The notes under the pieces are model-generated. The model was not told the DNA's origin. It saw only the letters and a program-made list of their open reading frames with translations, and did no database searches. From Clostridium sp. (GTDB taxonomy: Bacteria; Bacillota_A; Clostridia; Lachnospirales; Lachnospiraceae), in NCBI GenBank assembly GCA_023666975.1, contig JAMPAW010000017.1, positions 1 to 37,129 of the forward strand: a stretch of DNA of 37,129 nucleotides, read 5' to 3'. Within the stretch, counting starts at the first letter, position 1, and each line of letters begins with the position of its first letter. Positions 8,132-15,580 of this stretch are shown piece after piece. Position numbers and translations under genes: made by a program.

Positions 8132-9334
8132 ATGGGTTTAAATGACACACCGTCCGGTAATCGTATACACATAGGATTTTTTGGCAGAAGAAATGCGGGT
8201 AAGTCCAGTCTGGTTAATGCGGTGACCGGACAGCAGCTTGCAGTAGTCTCAGAGGTGAAAGGGACGACGACGGACCCGGTCTATAAGGCGATGGAGCTTT
8301 TACCGCTGGGACCGGTTATGCTGATTGATACTCCGGGTTTTGATGATGAGGGAGTATTGGGTAAAGAGCGGGTGAAAAGGACGAAACAGGTGTTAAGGAA
8401 AACGGATATTGCGGTTTTGGTTGTAGACGGCAAGGCGGGTATGATGCCCGATGACCGGGAGATGCTTAAGCTGTTCAGGGAAATGGCGCTTCCCTGTCTG
8501 GTGGTTTATACAAGACTGGACGAAAATCCGGAGCTTGCCGGCCGGACAGAGGAGAACGAAGTGGCAGTCAGTACATTGACGAAGGCCGGTATTCATGAAT
8601 TAAAGGAAAAAATAGCAGGAATGATAAAGGTGGAGGACAGCCGTTTTCAGATTGTCGGAGATTTGCTTCACCCGCTAGATGTTGTCGTTTTGGTGATTCC
8701 CATTGATTCGGCTGCGCCAAAGGGCAGATTGATTCTGCCGCAGCAGCAGGTGATTCGTGATATATTAGAGGCCGGTGCGGTATCGGTGGTGGTAAAAGAC
8801 ACGGAATTAAAACAGACCATGGAGAGAATGGAGACAAGACCATATATGGTGATCACCGACAGTCAGGTATTCCAACAGGTAGCGGCAGATACGCCAGAGG
8901 ATATATACCTCACTTCCTTTTCCATTTTGATGGCGAGGAAGAAAGGTTTTTTGGACACGGCAGTCAGAGGCGCCCGTGTGCTCAAATCCATCGGGGACAA
9001 AGACCGGATATTGATTGCTGAGGGCTGTACCCATCACAGGCAGTGTGAGGATATCGGCACGGTAAAACTGCCGGCATGGATACGGAAATTCACCGGCAAG
9101 TTGCCGGAGTTTGACTTTTGTTCGGGAACGGAGTTCCCGGAGAATTTATCCGGATATAAGCTGGTCATTCACTGCGGAGGCTGCATGTTAAATGAGAGAG
9201 AAATGCGGTTCAGAATGAACAGTGCCCTTGAACAGAATATTCCGTTTACCAATTATGGAACGGCTATTGCCTGTATGAACGGCATTCTGGACAGGAGCAT
9301 CGAAATCCTCCGGCCGGAAAAAAAGAAAAATTGA
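8132..9334 (+). CDS. hydF: [FeFe] hydrogenase H-cluster maturation GTPase HydF
   Basis: HydF is the scaffold on which the 2Fe subcluster of [FeFe] hydrogenase is assembled before transfer to the apo-enzyme; it works with the radical-SAM enzymes HydE and HydG. The 400-residue protein has an N-terminal Era-like GTPase domain with G1 GRRNAGKSS (18-26), G2 Thr residues near 45-47 and G3 DTPGFDD (66-72). The C-terminal iron-sulfur domain carries the diagnostic Cys299-x-His301 and His347-Cys348-x-x-Cys351 set. The usual NKxD G4 motif is not obvious; TRLD at 127-130 takes its place. Neither hydE, hydG nor a hydrogenase gene lies in the window, so it is encoded apart from its partners. It has its own promoter, and its stop codon overlaps the -35 element of the next transcription unit. 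Confidence 0.95.
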   Translation: MGLNDTPSGNRIHIGFFGRRNAGKSSLVNAVTGQQLAVVSEVKGTTTDPVYKAMELLPLGPVMLIDTPGFDDEGVLGKERVKRTKQVLRKTDIAVLVVDGKAGMMPDDREMLKLFREMALPCLVVYTRLDENPELAGRTEENEVAVSTLTKAGIHELKEKIAGMIKVEDSRFQIVGDLLHPLDVVVLVIPIDSAAPKGRLILPQQQVIRDILEAGAVSVVVKDTELKQTMERMETRPYMVITDSQVFQQVAADTPEDIYLTSFSILMARKKGFLDTAVRGARVLKSIGDKDRILIAEGCTHHRQCEDIGTVKLPAWIRKFTGKLPEFDFCSGTEFPENLSGYKLVIHCGGCMLNEREMRFRMNSALEQNIPFTNYGTAIACMNGILDRSIEILRPEKKKN

Positions 9335-9359
9335 TTTTACCTGTGTTATCACGTATAAT
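9331..9359 (+). promoter_or_regulatory. Promoter of the nucleotidyltransferase-galE operon
   Basis: TTGATT (9331-9336), 17 bases, TATAAT (9354-9359). The -35 hexamer overlaps the hydF stop codon at 9332-9334. Confidence 0.75.
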
Positions 9360-9422
9360 AAATGCACGGATATGGAGTTGGTGTTTTTTGGATATCCCTA
9401 TTAGAACTTTTAGGAGGTAAAG

Positions 9423-10334
9423 ATGAAGGATATTGCATTAGTCATTATGGCTGCAGGTATCGGTTCACGTTATGGTGCCGGAATAAAGCAGCTGCAGAAG
9501 GTGGGGCCACAGGGTGAGCTGATTATCGACTATTCCATTTATGATGCCTTGGAGGCAGGATTTACAAAAGTGATATTTATTATCCGCAGGGATATAGAAG
9601 ATGATTTTAAAGAAGTAATCGGTTCACGGATTGAGAAAATCTGTCCGGTAGAGTATGTGTTTCAGGATAGAAACGATTTGCCGGAGGGGTTCGACTGTCC
9701 GGCTGAGCGGACAAAACCATGGGGTACGGGGCAGGCTGTGCTGGCATGCAGGGAAGTCCTGGATGTTCCGTTTGTAGTTATTAATGCGGACGATTATTAT
9801 GGCAAAGAGGCTTTCGCCAAAATTTATCAATTTTTAGCGGAGCATGAATCGGCAGAGTATCAGTACTGTATGGCCGGCTTTAAGCTCGCCAATACATTGA
9901 GTGAAAATGGAACCGTGACCCGCGGGATTTGTTCCATGGACGGGAACGGAAGAATGGTAGAGATTACCGAGACACATGAAATCATGCGGCAGACAAATGG
10001 CGCATACAGCAGTGAGGAGGAGATCGCGCTTGGCGATGATACACTGGTGTCGATGAATATGTGGGGGCTGACGCCGGAGTTTATCGATATATTGGAAGAC
10101 AAATTTGTGGAGTTTTTGAAGAGTACCCAGGGGGATTTAAAGGCGGAATATCTCCTGCCGATAATTATCGGCGATTTGTTAGAGCAGCAAAAAATAACCG
10201 TTTGGGTACTGCCGACTGCTGACCGCTGGTTTGGCGTCACCTATGCAGAGGATAAGGACAGTGTCGTGAAGGCTTTTAAACAGCTGGTGGCGGACGGAGT
10301 ATACGGAGAGGCCCTTTGGAGCCAGGACCGGTAA
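9423..10334 (+). CDS. Sugar-phosphate nucleotidyltransferase-like protein
   Basis: A 303-residue protein with the fold signature of NTP_transferase enzymes, which form NDP-sugars from a sugar 1-phosphate and an NTP. The N-terminal nucleotide-binding loop is MAAGIGSRYG (about residues 9-18), followed by KQLQKVGPQGE and the metal-binding-like segment NADDYYG at about 120-126. Two closely spaced promoter and Shine-Dalgarno elements precede it, with AGGAGG 5 bases before the ATG. It is followed by galE, 38 bases after its stop, so an operon is likely. Its relatives in gut Firmicutes and Bacteroidetes are usually annotated only as nucleotidyltransferases, and the sugar substrate cannot be told from sequence. 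I infer a role in nucleotide-sugar supply for surface glycans, supported only by the galE neighbour. Confidence 0.8.
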   Translation: MKDIALVIMAAGIGSRYGAGIKQLQKVGPQGELIIDYSIYDALEAGFTKVIFIIRRDIEDDFKEVIGSRIEKICPVEYVFQDRNDLPEGFDCPAERTKPWGTGQAVLACREVLDVPFVVINADDYYGKEAFAKIYQFLAEHESAEYQYCMAGFKLANTLSENGTVTRGICSMDGNGRMVEITETHEIMRQTNGAYSSEEEIALGDDTLVSMNMWGLTPEFIDILEDKFVEFLKSTQGDLKAEYLLPIIIGDLLEQQKITVWVLPTADRWFGVTYAEDKDSVVKAFKQLVADGVYGEALWSQDR

Positions 10335-10372
10335 TGGATTTTGAAAATTGCTTATGGATTGGAGGCAGAACG

Positions 10373-11371
10373 ATGATTTTATTGACAGGTGGTGCGGGCT
10401 ATATCGGTTCCCATACGGCAGTGGAGCTGATTGAAGCAGGCTATCAGGTATTGATTGCAGATAATTTTTATAACAGCAGGCTGGAAGTTTTGGATGCCAT
10501 TGAAAACATTACCGGAAGCCGGCCGGCATTGGAGGAGATTGATGTGTGTGATCCGGTTAAGGTAGATGAGATGTTTGGGAAATATCCAATAGAGGCCGTG
10601 CTGCATTTTGCCAGCTACAAAGCCGTAGGGGAATCGGTGGAGAAACCGCTGATGTATTACCGGAATGATTTGGACTCACTGCTTACCGTTATGGAGGCGA
10701 TGAAGAAATATCAGGTAAATCATTTGATTTTCAGTTCGTCAGCTACGGTTTACGGTGTTCCGGAGACTGTTCCGCTGGTAGAGGGAATGCCTACCGGCTG
10801 TACGAATCCGTATGGCTGGACCAAATATATGTCGGAGCAGATTATTCAGGATACCTGTTACGCTGAGCCAAATTTATCCGCAGTTATTTTGAGGTACTTC
10901 AATCCGATTGGCGCACACAAGTCCGCATTAATCGGTGAACGGCCCAACGGCGTTCCCAATAATCTGATGCCGTATATTACACAGGTTGCCTCCGGTATCC
11001 GGCCGCAGCTGAATGTATTTGGCGACGATTACGATACTCCGGACGGGACCGGCGTCAGGGATTATATTCATGTGGTGGACATTGCGAAGGGACATATAGC
11101 GGCGGTGGAATATGCGAAAAAACATAAGGGTGCAGAGGTGATTAATCTTGGAACCGGCAACGGGTACAGTGTATTGGAGATTGTAAAGGCATTTGAGCGT
11201 GTAAATGATGTGCCGATACCGTACAAGATTGCTCCCAGACGTGCCGGGGATATCGCACAGTGTTATGCGGACCCGTCCAAAGCGGAGCGGCTTCTTGGCT
11301 GGAAGGCAAAAGAAGATTTGGATTCTATGTGCCGTGATGCATGGAAATGGGAGAAGAATATGGAAAAATAG
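10373..11371 (+). CDS. galE: UDP-glucose 4-epimerase
   Basis: Interconverts UDP-glucose and UDP-galactose using bound NAD, linking galactose use (Leloir pathway) with glycan precursor supply. The 332-residue protein is of usual length for this short-chain dehydrogenase family. It begins with the Rossmann loop TGGAGYIGSH (5-14), has SSSATVYG (121-128) for the catalytic Ser/Thr, and the catalytic pair Tyr147-x-x-x-Lys151 in NPYGWTKYM. ALIGERPNGVPNNLMPY and GTGVRDYIHVVD are typical GalE segments. I chose the ATG at 10373 because GGAGG lies 7 bases before it and the Rossmann strand starts there; an in-frame ATG at 10316, inside the previous gene, would add 19 residues foreign to the family. It is probably co-transcribed with the upstream nucleotidyltransferase. 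Confidence 0.95.
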   Translation: MILLTGGAGYIGSHTAVELIEAGYQVLIADNFYNSRLEVLDAIENITGSRPALEEIDVCDPVKVDEMFGKYPIEAVLHFASYKAVGESVEKPLMYYRNDLDSLLTVMEAMKKYQVNHLIFSSSATVYGVPETVPLVEGMPTGCTNPYGWTKYMSEQIIQDTCYAEPNLSAVILRYFNPIGAHKSALIGERPNGVPNNLMPYITQVASGIRPQLNVFGDDYDTPDGTGVRDYIHVVDIAKGHIAAVEYAKKHKGAEVINLGTGNGYSVLEIVKAFERVNDVPIPYKIAPRRAGDIAQCYADPSKAERLLGWKAKEDLDSMCRDAWKWEKNMEK

Positions 11372-11406
11372 ACAATATTTTGCTTTTCTTTTAAATTAAG
11401 TTAGAG

Positions 11407-11412
11407 TATAAT
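11407..11412 (+). promoter_or_regulatory. -10 element of the fba promoter
   Basis: A perfect TATAAT with no good -35 at 17 bases (TTTTCT); a TTGCTT lies 21 bases upstream, too far for a standard promoter. It is placed about 70 bases before the fba start. Confidence 0.45.
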
Positions 11413-11481
11413 ATAGGTAAATGTGCAGGTGAATATTTTTGCCTGTAATAATTATAATAAAGAACACGGAGGGATTTTTTT

Positions 11482-12345
11482 ATGTTAGTTTCAGCAGAAG
11501 AGATGCTCAAAAAAGCAAAAGCCGGCAAATATGCGGTTGGTCAGTTTAACATCAACAATCTTGAGTGGACAAAGTCTATTCTTTTAACGGCACAGGAGTT
11601 AAACAGTCCGGTTATTCTTGGTGTATCTGAGGGTGCAGGCAAATATATGACCGGCTTTAAGACGGTTGCTGCAATGGTAGACGCAATGGTAGACAGTCTG
11701 GGAATTACCGTTCCGGTCGCTCTTCATTTAGACCATGGTTCTTATGAAGGTGCAAAGGCTTGTATCGAGGCAGGATTTTCTTCAATCATGTTTGACGGCT
11801 CACACTATCCGATTGAGGAGAATGTGGCAAAGACAAAGGAGTTAGTTGCTATCTGTAAAGAGAAGGGACTTTCTTTGGAGGCGGAAGTCGGTTCCATTGG
11901 CGGAGAAGAAGACGGTGTTGTGGGTGCCGGTGAATGTGCAGACCCGAACGAGTGCAAGGAAGTTGCTGATTTGGGAGTAACTATGCTTGCGGCAGGTATC
12001 GGTAATATTCATGGAAAGTATCCGGAGAACTGGGCTGGATTAAGTTTTGAGACATTAGATGCCATTCAGCAGAAGACTGGTGATATGCCGTTAGTATTAC
12101 ATGGTGGTACAGGAATTCCAGAGGATATGATTAAAAAAGCGATTTCGCTTGGTGTGGCAAAGATTAACGTAAATACCGAGTGTCAGCTTTCTTTTGCAGA
12201 CGCAACACGTAAGTATATTGAGGCCGGTAAGGATTTAGAGGGTAAGGGCTTTGATCCTCGTAAGCTGCTGGCACCGGGTGCAGAGGCAATTAAGGCAACG
12301 GTTAAGGAAAAAATGGAATTGTTTGGCTCTGTAGGTAAGGCTTGA
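11482..12345 (+). CDS. fba: Class II fructose-1,6-bisphosphate aldolase
   Basis: Zinc-dependent cleavage of fructose 1,6-bisphosphate to dihydroxyacetone phosphate and glyceraldehyde 3-phosphate, in glycolysis and gluconeogenesis. The 287-residue protein shows the family motifs GQFNINNLEW (20-29), HLDHGS with catalytic Asp84 and zinc ligand His85, EAEVGSIGGEEDGV, zinc ligand His177 in GNIHGKYP, and His207 in LHGGTGIP with NVNTE after it. Codon use is biased towards frequently used codons, as expected for a highly expressed glycolytic gene. The ribosome binding site is CGGAGGG at about 11468. It is followed after 10 bases by a solute-binding protein gene that may be read through from it. Confidence 0.97.
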   Translation: MLVSAEEMLKKAKAGKYAVGQFNINNLEWTKSILLTAQELNSPVILGVSEGAGKYMTGFKTVAAMVDAMVDSLGITVPVALHLDHGSYEGAKACIEAGFSSIMFDGSHYPIEENVAKTKELVAICKEKGLSLEAEVGSIGGEEDGVVGAGECADPNECKEVADLGVTMLAAGIGNIHGKYPENWAGLSFETLDAIQQKTGDMPLVLHGGTGIPEDMIKKAISLGVAKINVNTECQLSFADATRKYIEAGKDLEGKGFDPRKLLAPGAEAIKATVKEKMELFGSVGKA

Positions 12346-12355
12346 TTGAGAGAAG

Positions 12356-13474
12356 ATGAGAATTAGAGAGATAAGCAGAATATTGCCTGCATTTTTGCTG
12401 TTGCTGACATTGGCAGCCTGTAGTAAAAATGCAGGCAATGCTGTACAGAAAGGCAATGCAAATCAGAATAATGCACCCCGGCCAAATGACGGGAATAATA
12501 CCGTAGTGCGGGAGACGGAGGAGACCGGGGCAGCGGCCGGGGACAATGTCGAAACCATAACGGTATTGACTAACCGCAGGGATTTACTGGATACCAAGTT
12601 TGCAGAATATAAGCTGCTGTTCGAGACGGATAATCCGGAGATTGTAGTGGAATTTAAGGCGCTTAGCCAATATGAGGATTCGGCTGCACAGTTGATTGAT
12701 GACGGTGATTATGGCGATGTGCTGTTGATTCCACACAATATTTCTGATCAGGAACTGGCGGAATATTTTGAGCCTTTAGGGACAGTGGAGGAGTTGTCGA
12801 AGAATTACGACAGCAGATATTTGTGGGAGAAGCAGTCGGACGGTGTTGTCTATGGACTGGCGCAGTATGGCGAGCCGCAGGGAATCGCTTATAACCGAAG
12901 GGTCTTTGAAAAGGCAGGGATTGCGGAACTGCCGACAACGCTGAAGGAGTTTAAAAATGTGCTGCGCACAATCAAAACCCGGTTACCAGATGTGACTCCA
13001 TTTTACAAGGCGGATACCGGGTATACGGATAAGAAGCTGTTGAATCAGCTTTCAAAGGCTGGTTTATTTGATCAGAGCAGTCAGCCCGGCTGGCTGAATG
13101 CAAGGATTGTATTTAACCGTGGGGAAATTGCCTGTATGATGGCAGATTGGAAGCAGCTTGCGGAGCTGCAGCAGGCAGATGTCAATCCAGATGATATCGC
13201 ATTTATGCCGTATCCGTACAATACAGACGGCGTGCAGTCTGCGGAAGTGACGATTGATTACTGCTATGCCATTAACAAAAACAGTGAACATAAGGAGGCT
13301 GCAAGAGCCTGGATTGATTATATGCTGCGGCGTTCCGGGTTTGCGGTCAGTGAAGGTGCAATCTCCATTGCAAACAAAGCAGAGCTTCCGAAAATCTTGA
13401 AAGATTTTGACGGGGTGGAGCTGGTGGTCGAGAGTGCACAATCAGAAAATATGAGTATAGAAGAAAAACCTTAG
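12356..13474 (+). CDS. Extracellular solute-binding lipoprotein (ABC-transporter type), orphan
   Basis: A 372-residue lipoprotein with a signal peptide (hydrophobic 9-21) and lipobox LAAC, so Cys22 would be lipidated and the protein held on the outer face of the membrane. A charged, Asn-rich linker follows, then a domain resembling SBP_bac_1/8 carbohydrate-binding proteins: ITVLTNRRD as the first strand, YGLAQYGEPQGIAYNRRVFEKAG in the hinge region, and a C-terminal EAARAWIDYML segment. No permease or ATPase gene is adjacent. It starts 10 bases after fba with only a weak GAGAGAAG ribosome binding site, which suggests translation at a lower level than fba from a shared transcript. Its stop codon lies inside the stem of the terminator. 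The ligand is unknown; an oligosaccharide is a guess from the family. Confidence 0.82.
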   Translation: MRIREISRILPAFLLLLTLAACSKNAGNAVQKGNANQNNAPRPNDGNNTVVRETEETGAAAGDNVETITVLTNRRDLLDTKFAEYKLLFETDNPEIVVEFKALSQYEDSAAQLIDDGDYGDVLLIPHNISDQELAEYFEPLGTVEELSKNYDSRYLWEKQSDGVVYGLAQYGEPQGIAYNRRVFEKAGIAELPTTLKEFKNVLRTIKTRLPDVTPFYKADTGYTDKKLLNQLSKAGLFDQSSQPGWLNARIVFNRGEIACMMADWKQLAELQQADVNPDDIAFMPYPYNTDGVQSAEVTIDYCYAINKNSEHKEAARAWIDYMLRRSGFAVSEGAISIANKAELPKILKDFDGVELVVESAQSENMSIEEKP

Positions 13475-13496
13475 CTGTCAAAAGCTAAGGTTTTTT
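13464..13496. terminator. Bidirectional terminator shared by the lipoprotein gene and tRNA-Pro
   Basis: A perfect 8-bp stem, CCTTAGCT (13469-13476) and AGCTAAGG (13483-13490), has five A before it and six T after it. It ends the lipoprotein gene on the + strand, with the TAG stop inside the left arm, and the tRNA on the - strand. Confidence 0.9.
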
Positions 13497-13501
13497 ATGA
13501 A

Positions 13502-13575
13502 TCGGGGCGACGGGATTTGAACCCACGACCTCTTAGTCCCGAACCAAGCGCTCTACCAAACTGAGCCACGCCCCG
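13502..13575 (-). tRNA. tRNA-Pro (anticodon CGG)
   Basis: The minus strand folds as a 74-nt cloverleaf: acceptor CGGGGCG with CGCCCCG and discriminator A; D-arm GCTCAGTTTGGTAGAGC; anticodon stem CTTGG with CTAAG around loop TTCGGGA, giving anticodon CGG (proline, codon CCG); T-arm with loop TTCAAAT. The T-stem has two G-U pairs next to the acceptor. The 3' CCA is not encoded (the following bases read TTC), so it must be added after transcription. Confidence 0.95.
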
Positions 13576-13622
13576 AAGTTTCCAATAGCATGCCGCATAG
13601 ACAGCTGTTGTCAACATTGACC

Positions 13623-13650
13623 ATTATAACAGAATTCATGTACATGTCAA
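13623..13650 (-). promoter_or_regulatory. tRNA-Pro promoter
   Basis: On the minus strand, consensus TTGACA (13650-13645) and consensus TATAAT (13628-13623) are separated by 16 bases, about 48 bases before the mature tRNA. Confidence 0.85.
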
Positions 13651-13674
13651 GAGTGGAAATCATTTTGTGCTTGA

Positions 13675-13698
13675 GGAATTATATTTGGAATTATATTT
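13675..13698. repeat. 12-bp perfect tandem duplication
   Basis: GGAATTATATTT occurs twice in direct succession (13675-13686 and 13687-13698), immediately before a TTGACA at 13698-13703 upstream of the 71-residue gene. Its role is unknown. Confidence 0.7.
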
Positions 13699-13745
13699 TG
13701 ACAGTAACTGGCAGATTCAAATTTCATAAAATCCATATACTAGAG

Positions 13746-13769
13746 GTGCAGCGATAAACTGCGCTTTTT
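13746..13769 (+). terminator. Terminator-like hairpin in the leader of the 71-residue gene
   Basis: GTGCAG (13746-13751) pairs with CTGCGC (13759-13764), including one G-U pair, around a 7-base loop, followed by TTTTT. It lies 35 bases before the strong ribosome binding site of the next gene. It could attenuate that gene or end a short transcript from the TTGACA at 13698; no convincing -10 at normal spacing supports either. Confidence 0.4.
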
Positions 13770-13803
13770 GCGTTTTTTCATTTCTTTTTAAAGGAGGGGT
13801 TTT

Positions 13804-14019
13804 GTGAACAGTGCAACGGGTGATTTTTATAACATTGCAACTGCAGTTGCGGCTGAGGGATTCCTCAAATCGGTCAATGGCGACCGGGACAGCCACTTAA
13901 GGGAATTGTTAGACAGCAAGGACGAGGTTGACGGACAACGGGTCATGGACCGTATGGATGATTTTTCCTGCCGTGAAGAAATGGAGCGTTTTGTGGAGAA
14001 GTGTGCATCAGAGGATTGA
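13804..14019 (+). CDS. Small hypothetical protein (71 residues)
   Basis: Not recognised. It begins at GTG 13804, supported by an AAAGGAGGGG ribosome binding site just upstream (13791-13800). The protein is acidic and soluble-looking, with no membrane segment or signal peptide: an N-terminal part with NSATGDFYNIATAVAAEGFL, then a mostly charged helical region with LRELLDSKDEVDGQ and a C-terminal EEMERFVEKC. It stands alone between tRNA-Pro and bioY, with its own leader carrying a terminator-like hairpin. The good ribosome binding site and intact frame argue that it is translated. No function can be assigned. Confidence 0.55.
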   Translation: MNSATGDFYNIATAVAAEGFLKSVNGDRDSHLRELLDSKDEVDGQRVMDRMDDFSCREEMERFVEKCASED

Positions 14020-14094
14020 TGTACAGGAAGTCTGACGGCTGCATAGGAGCAGAGAAAAATGTTTCCTCTGCAGCTTACATAGAAGATAAATGGG

Positions 14095-14123
14095 TTGACA
14101 GATAAATGTTTTGCCTGTATGAT
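14095..14123 (+). promoter_or_regulatory. bioY promoter
   Basis: Consensus TTGACA (14095-14100), 17 bases, TATGAT (14118-14123), with the predicted start near 14130. Confidence 0.85.
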
Positions 14124-14131
14124 AGTCCTTG

Positions 14132-14165
14132 AATGTAAACTGATATGAAATGATTGGTTGACATT
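14132..14165 (+). promoter_or_regulatory. Candidate BirA operator upstream of bioY
   Basis: AATGTAAAC (14132-14140) and GTTGACATT (14157-14165) form an inverted repeat, 8 of 9 positions complementary, with a 16-base spacer. It lies at the predicted transcription start, between the promoter and the ribosome binding site. Biotin-repressor BirA binds such widely spaced TGTNAAC/GTTNACA palindromes upstream of biotin genes in many bacteria. The link to BirA is inference. Confidence 0.6.
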
Positions 14166-14177
14166 TGAGGAGGATAA

Positions 14178-14786
14178 ATGATGGACAAAAACGATATGGA
14201 ACAAAAAACGGATTGGAGCATAGAAGAAAAAGGGCCGGTGGGAAAGCGGGGACTGACAACCGTACAGCTTACAAGGGTGGCTTTGATGGTGGCATTTATC
14301 AGTGCAGCTTCCTATTTAAGAATTCCCCTGCCGATTACCGGAGCAGTGATTACCGGCCAGACATTAGCGGTAAATCTGGTGTCTCTGCTGCTGCCGCCGC
14401 TGGAAGCATTTGTTGCCATGCTGTGCTATTGGCTGCTGGGCGTGGTGGGATTGCCGGTCTATGGCGGACCTGCGGGACCGGGAAAAATGTTTGGACCGGC
14501 AGGAGGATATTTTGCGGCATTTATGGTGGCTGCGGTTTTGATTGCGGCATTGAGAGGAAAGAAGTATAATATAGGAAGATATCTGCTGGTGACACTGCTG
14601 ATTGGAATTCCGGTAATTGACGGTATAGGTTTCTTTTGGATGAAGGTGGTTACCGGCATGACATGGAAGGCAGCATTTATGGCGGGATTTCTGCCGTATC
14701 TTCCGTTGGATATCCTGAAATGTGTCGTGGCGGTATTGCTGGCAAAACCGATTCGGCGTGCATTTTATCTCAATGCAGAAATGTAG
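14178..14786 (+). CDS. bioY: Biotin transporter BioY (ECF S-component)
   Basis: Substrate-binding integral membrane component for biotin uptake; it works with the shared energizing module EcfA/EcfA'/EcfT, none of which is in this window, or by itself. The 202-residue protein has a charged N-terminus of about 30 residues, longer than in many BioY proteins, then five to six membrane segments. The diagnostic region is GLPVYGGPAGPGKMFGPAGGY, after PLPITGAVITGQTLAVNL. An alternative start lies one codon on; GAGGAGGA (14167-14174) precedes both. It has its own consensus promoter and a BirA-like palindrome, which fits biotin-responsive repression. A HAD phosphatase gene starts 45 bases after its stop and may be co-transcribed. 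Confidence 0.92.
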   Translation: MMDKNDMEQKTDWSIEEKGPVGKRGLTTVQLTRVALMVAFISAASYLRIPLPITGAVITGQTLAVNLVSLLLPPLEAFVAMLCYWLLGVVGLPVYGGPAGPGKMFGPAGGYFAAFMVAAVLIAALRGKKYNIGRYLLVTLLIGIPVIDGIGFFWMKVVTGMTWKAAFMAGFLPYLPLDILKCVVAVLLAKPIRRAFYLNAEM

Positions 14787-14831
14787 TGGCGGACTGTGCT
14801 GTGGTCTGCGGTAAAAAGGAGAATCTTTAAC

Positions 14832-15479
14832 ATGGAGACGAAGCTGGGAATTATATTTGATATGGACGGGACTTTGTGGGATTCGTCAGAGGGAGTGGCG
14901 AAATCATGGACCGAGGCAGTGCTTAAGGAGGATAAGAACAGGCAGGCGGTTACTTCCGAACAAATCCGAAGTGTTATGGGTAAGACCATGGACCGGATTG
15001 CAGCGGCCCTGTTTGCGGATTTGCCGGAGGCGGAACGCATGGAATTGCTGGAGAAATGCTGTGAGAATGAAAATGCGTATCTGAGCAGTCACGGCGGAGT
15101 TCTCTATGAGGGTCTGGAGGATACGCTTAAGCTTCTGCGGGAAAACTATCATTTATATATTGTCAGTAATTGTCAGAGTGGGTATATTGAGGCGTTTTTA
15201 AACTATTATGGATTTTGGCAGTATTTTGAAGATATAGAATGTTATGGAAATAATGGACTGGAAAAAAGTGAGAATATCCGCAATATCGTAGCGAGAAATC
15301 ATCTGAGTGCTTCGGTATATGTGGGAGATATTCAGGCGGATTATGATGCCAGCGCCGGGGCAGGAGTGAAATTTATTCATGCCGCCTATGGCTTTGGCAC
15401 GGTAGAACAGGACGTGCCGGGGATACAAACGATTGCGGAATTGCCGGATGTGGTGAAAACGGTTTTTGAAAATGGATAA
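14832..15479 (+). CDS. HAD-family hydrolase, phosphoglycolate-phosphatase-like
   Basis: A 215-residue soluble phosphatase of the haloacid dehalogenase superfamily (subfamily I, with an alpha-helical cap at about 16-85). Motif I is FDMDGTLWDS with nucleophile Asp10 and acid/base Asp12; motif II is Ser112 in YIVSNC; motif III is Lys145 in GLEKSENI; motif IV is GDIQAD with Asp166 and Asp170. All catalytic residues are present. Proteins of this type dephosphorylate small metabolites such as phosphoglycolate, sugar phosphates or nucleotides, and the natural substrate is not predictable from sequence. I chose the ATG at 14832, with AAGGAGA about 10 bases upstream; an upstream in-frame ATG at 14796 would add 12 basic residues ahead of the first strand. 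It probably shares the bioY transcript. Confidence 0.85.
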   Translation: METKLGIIFDMDGTLWDSSEGVAKSWTEAVLKEDKNRQAVTSEQIRSVMGKTMDRIAAALFADLPEAERMELLEKCCENENAYLSSHGGVLYEGLEDTLKLLRENYHLYIVSNCQSGYIEAFLNYYGFWQYFEDIECYGNNGLEKSENIRNIVARNHLSASVYVGDIQADYDASAGAGVKFIHAAYGFGTVEQDVPGIQTIAELPDVVKTVFENG

Positions 15480-15580
15480 ATTTTGCTGCGGGTATGAGTT
15501 TGGTTTTTATGGTATATTATCTCTTATTTTACAGATACTACTTTTACAGTATAATTTGTAAAAAAGGAGAAAGAAGGAAG

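Noticed and set aside
14041..14082. Hairpin after the 71-residue gene as an intrinsic terminator
   Set aside because: GCAGAG and CTCTGC pair, but no T-tract follows, so I did not list it.
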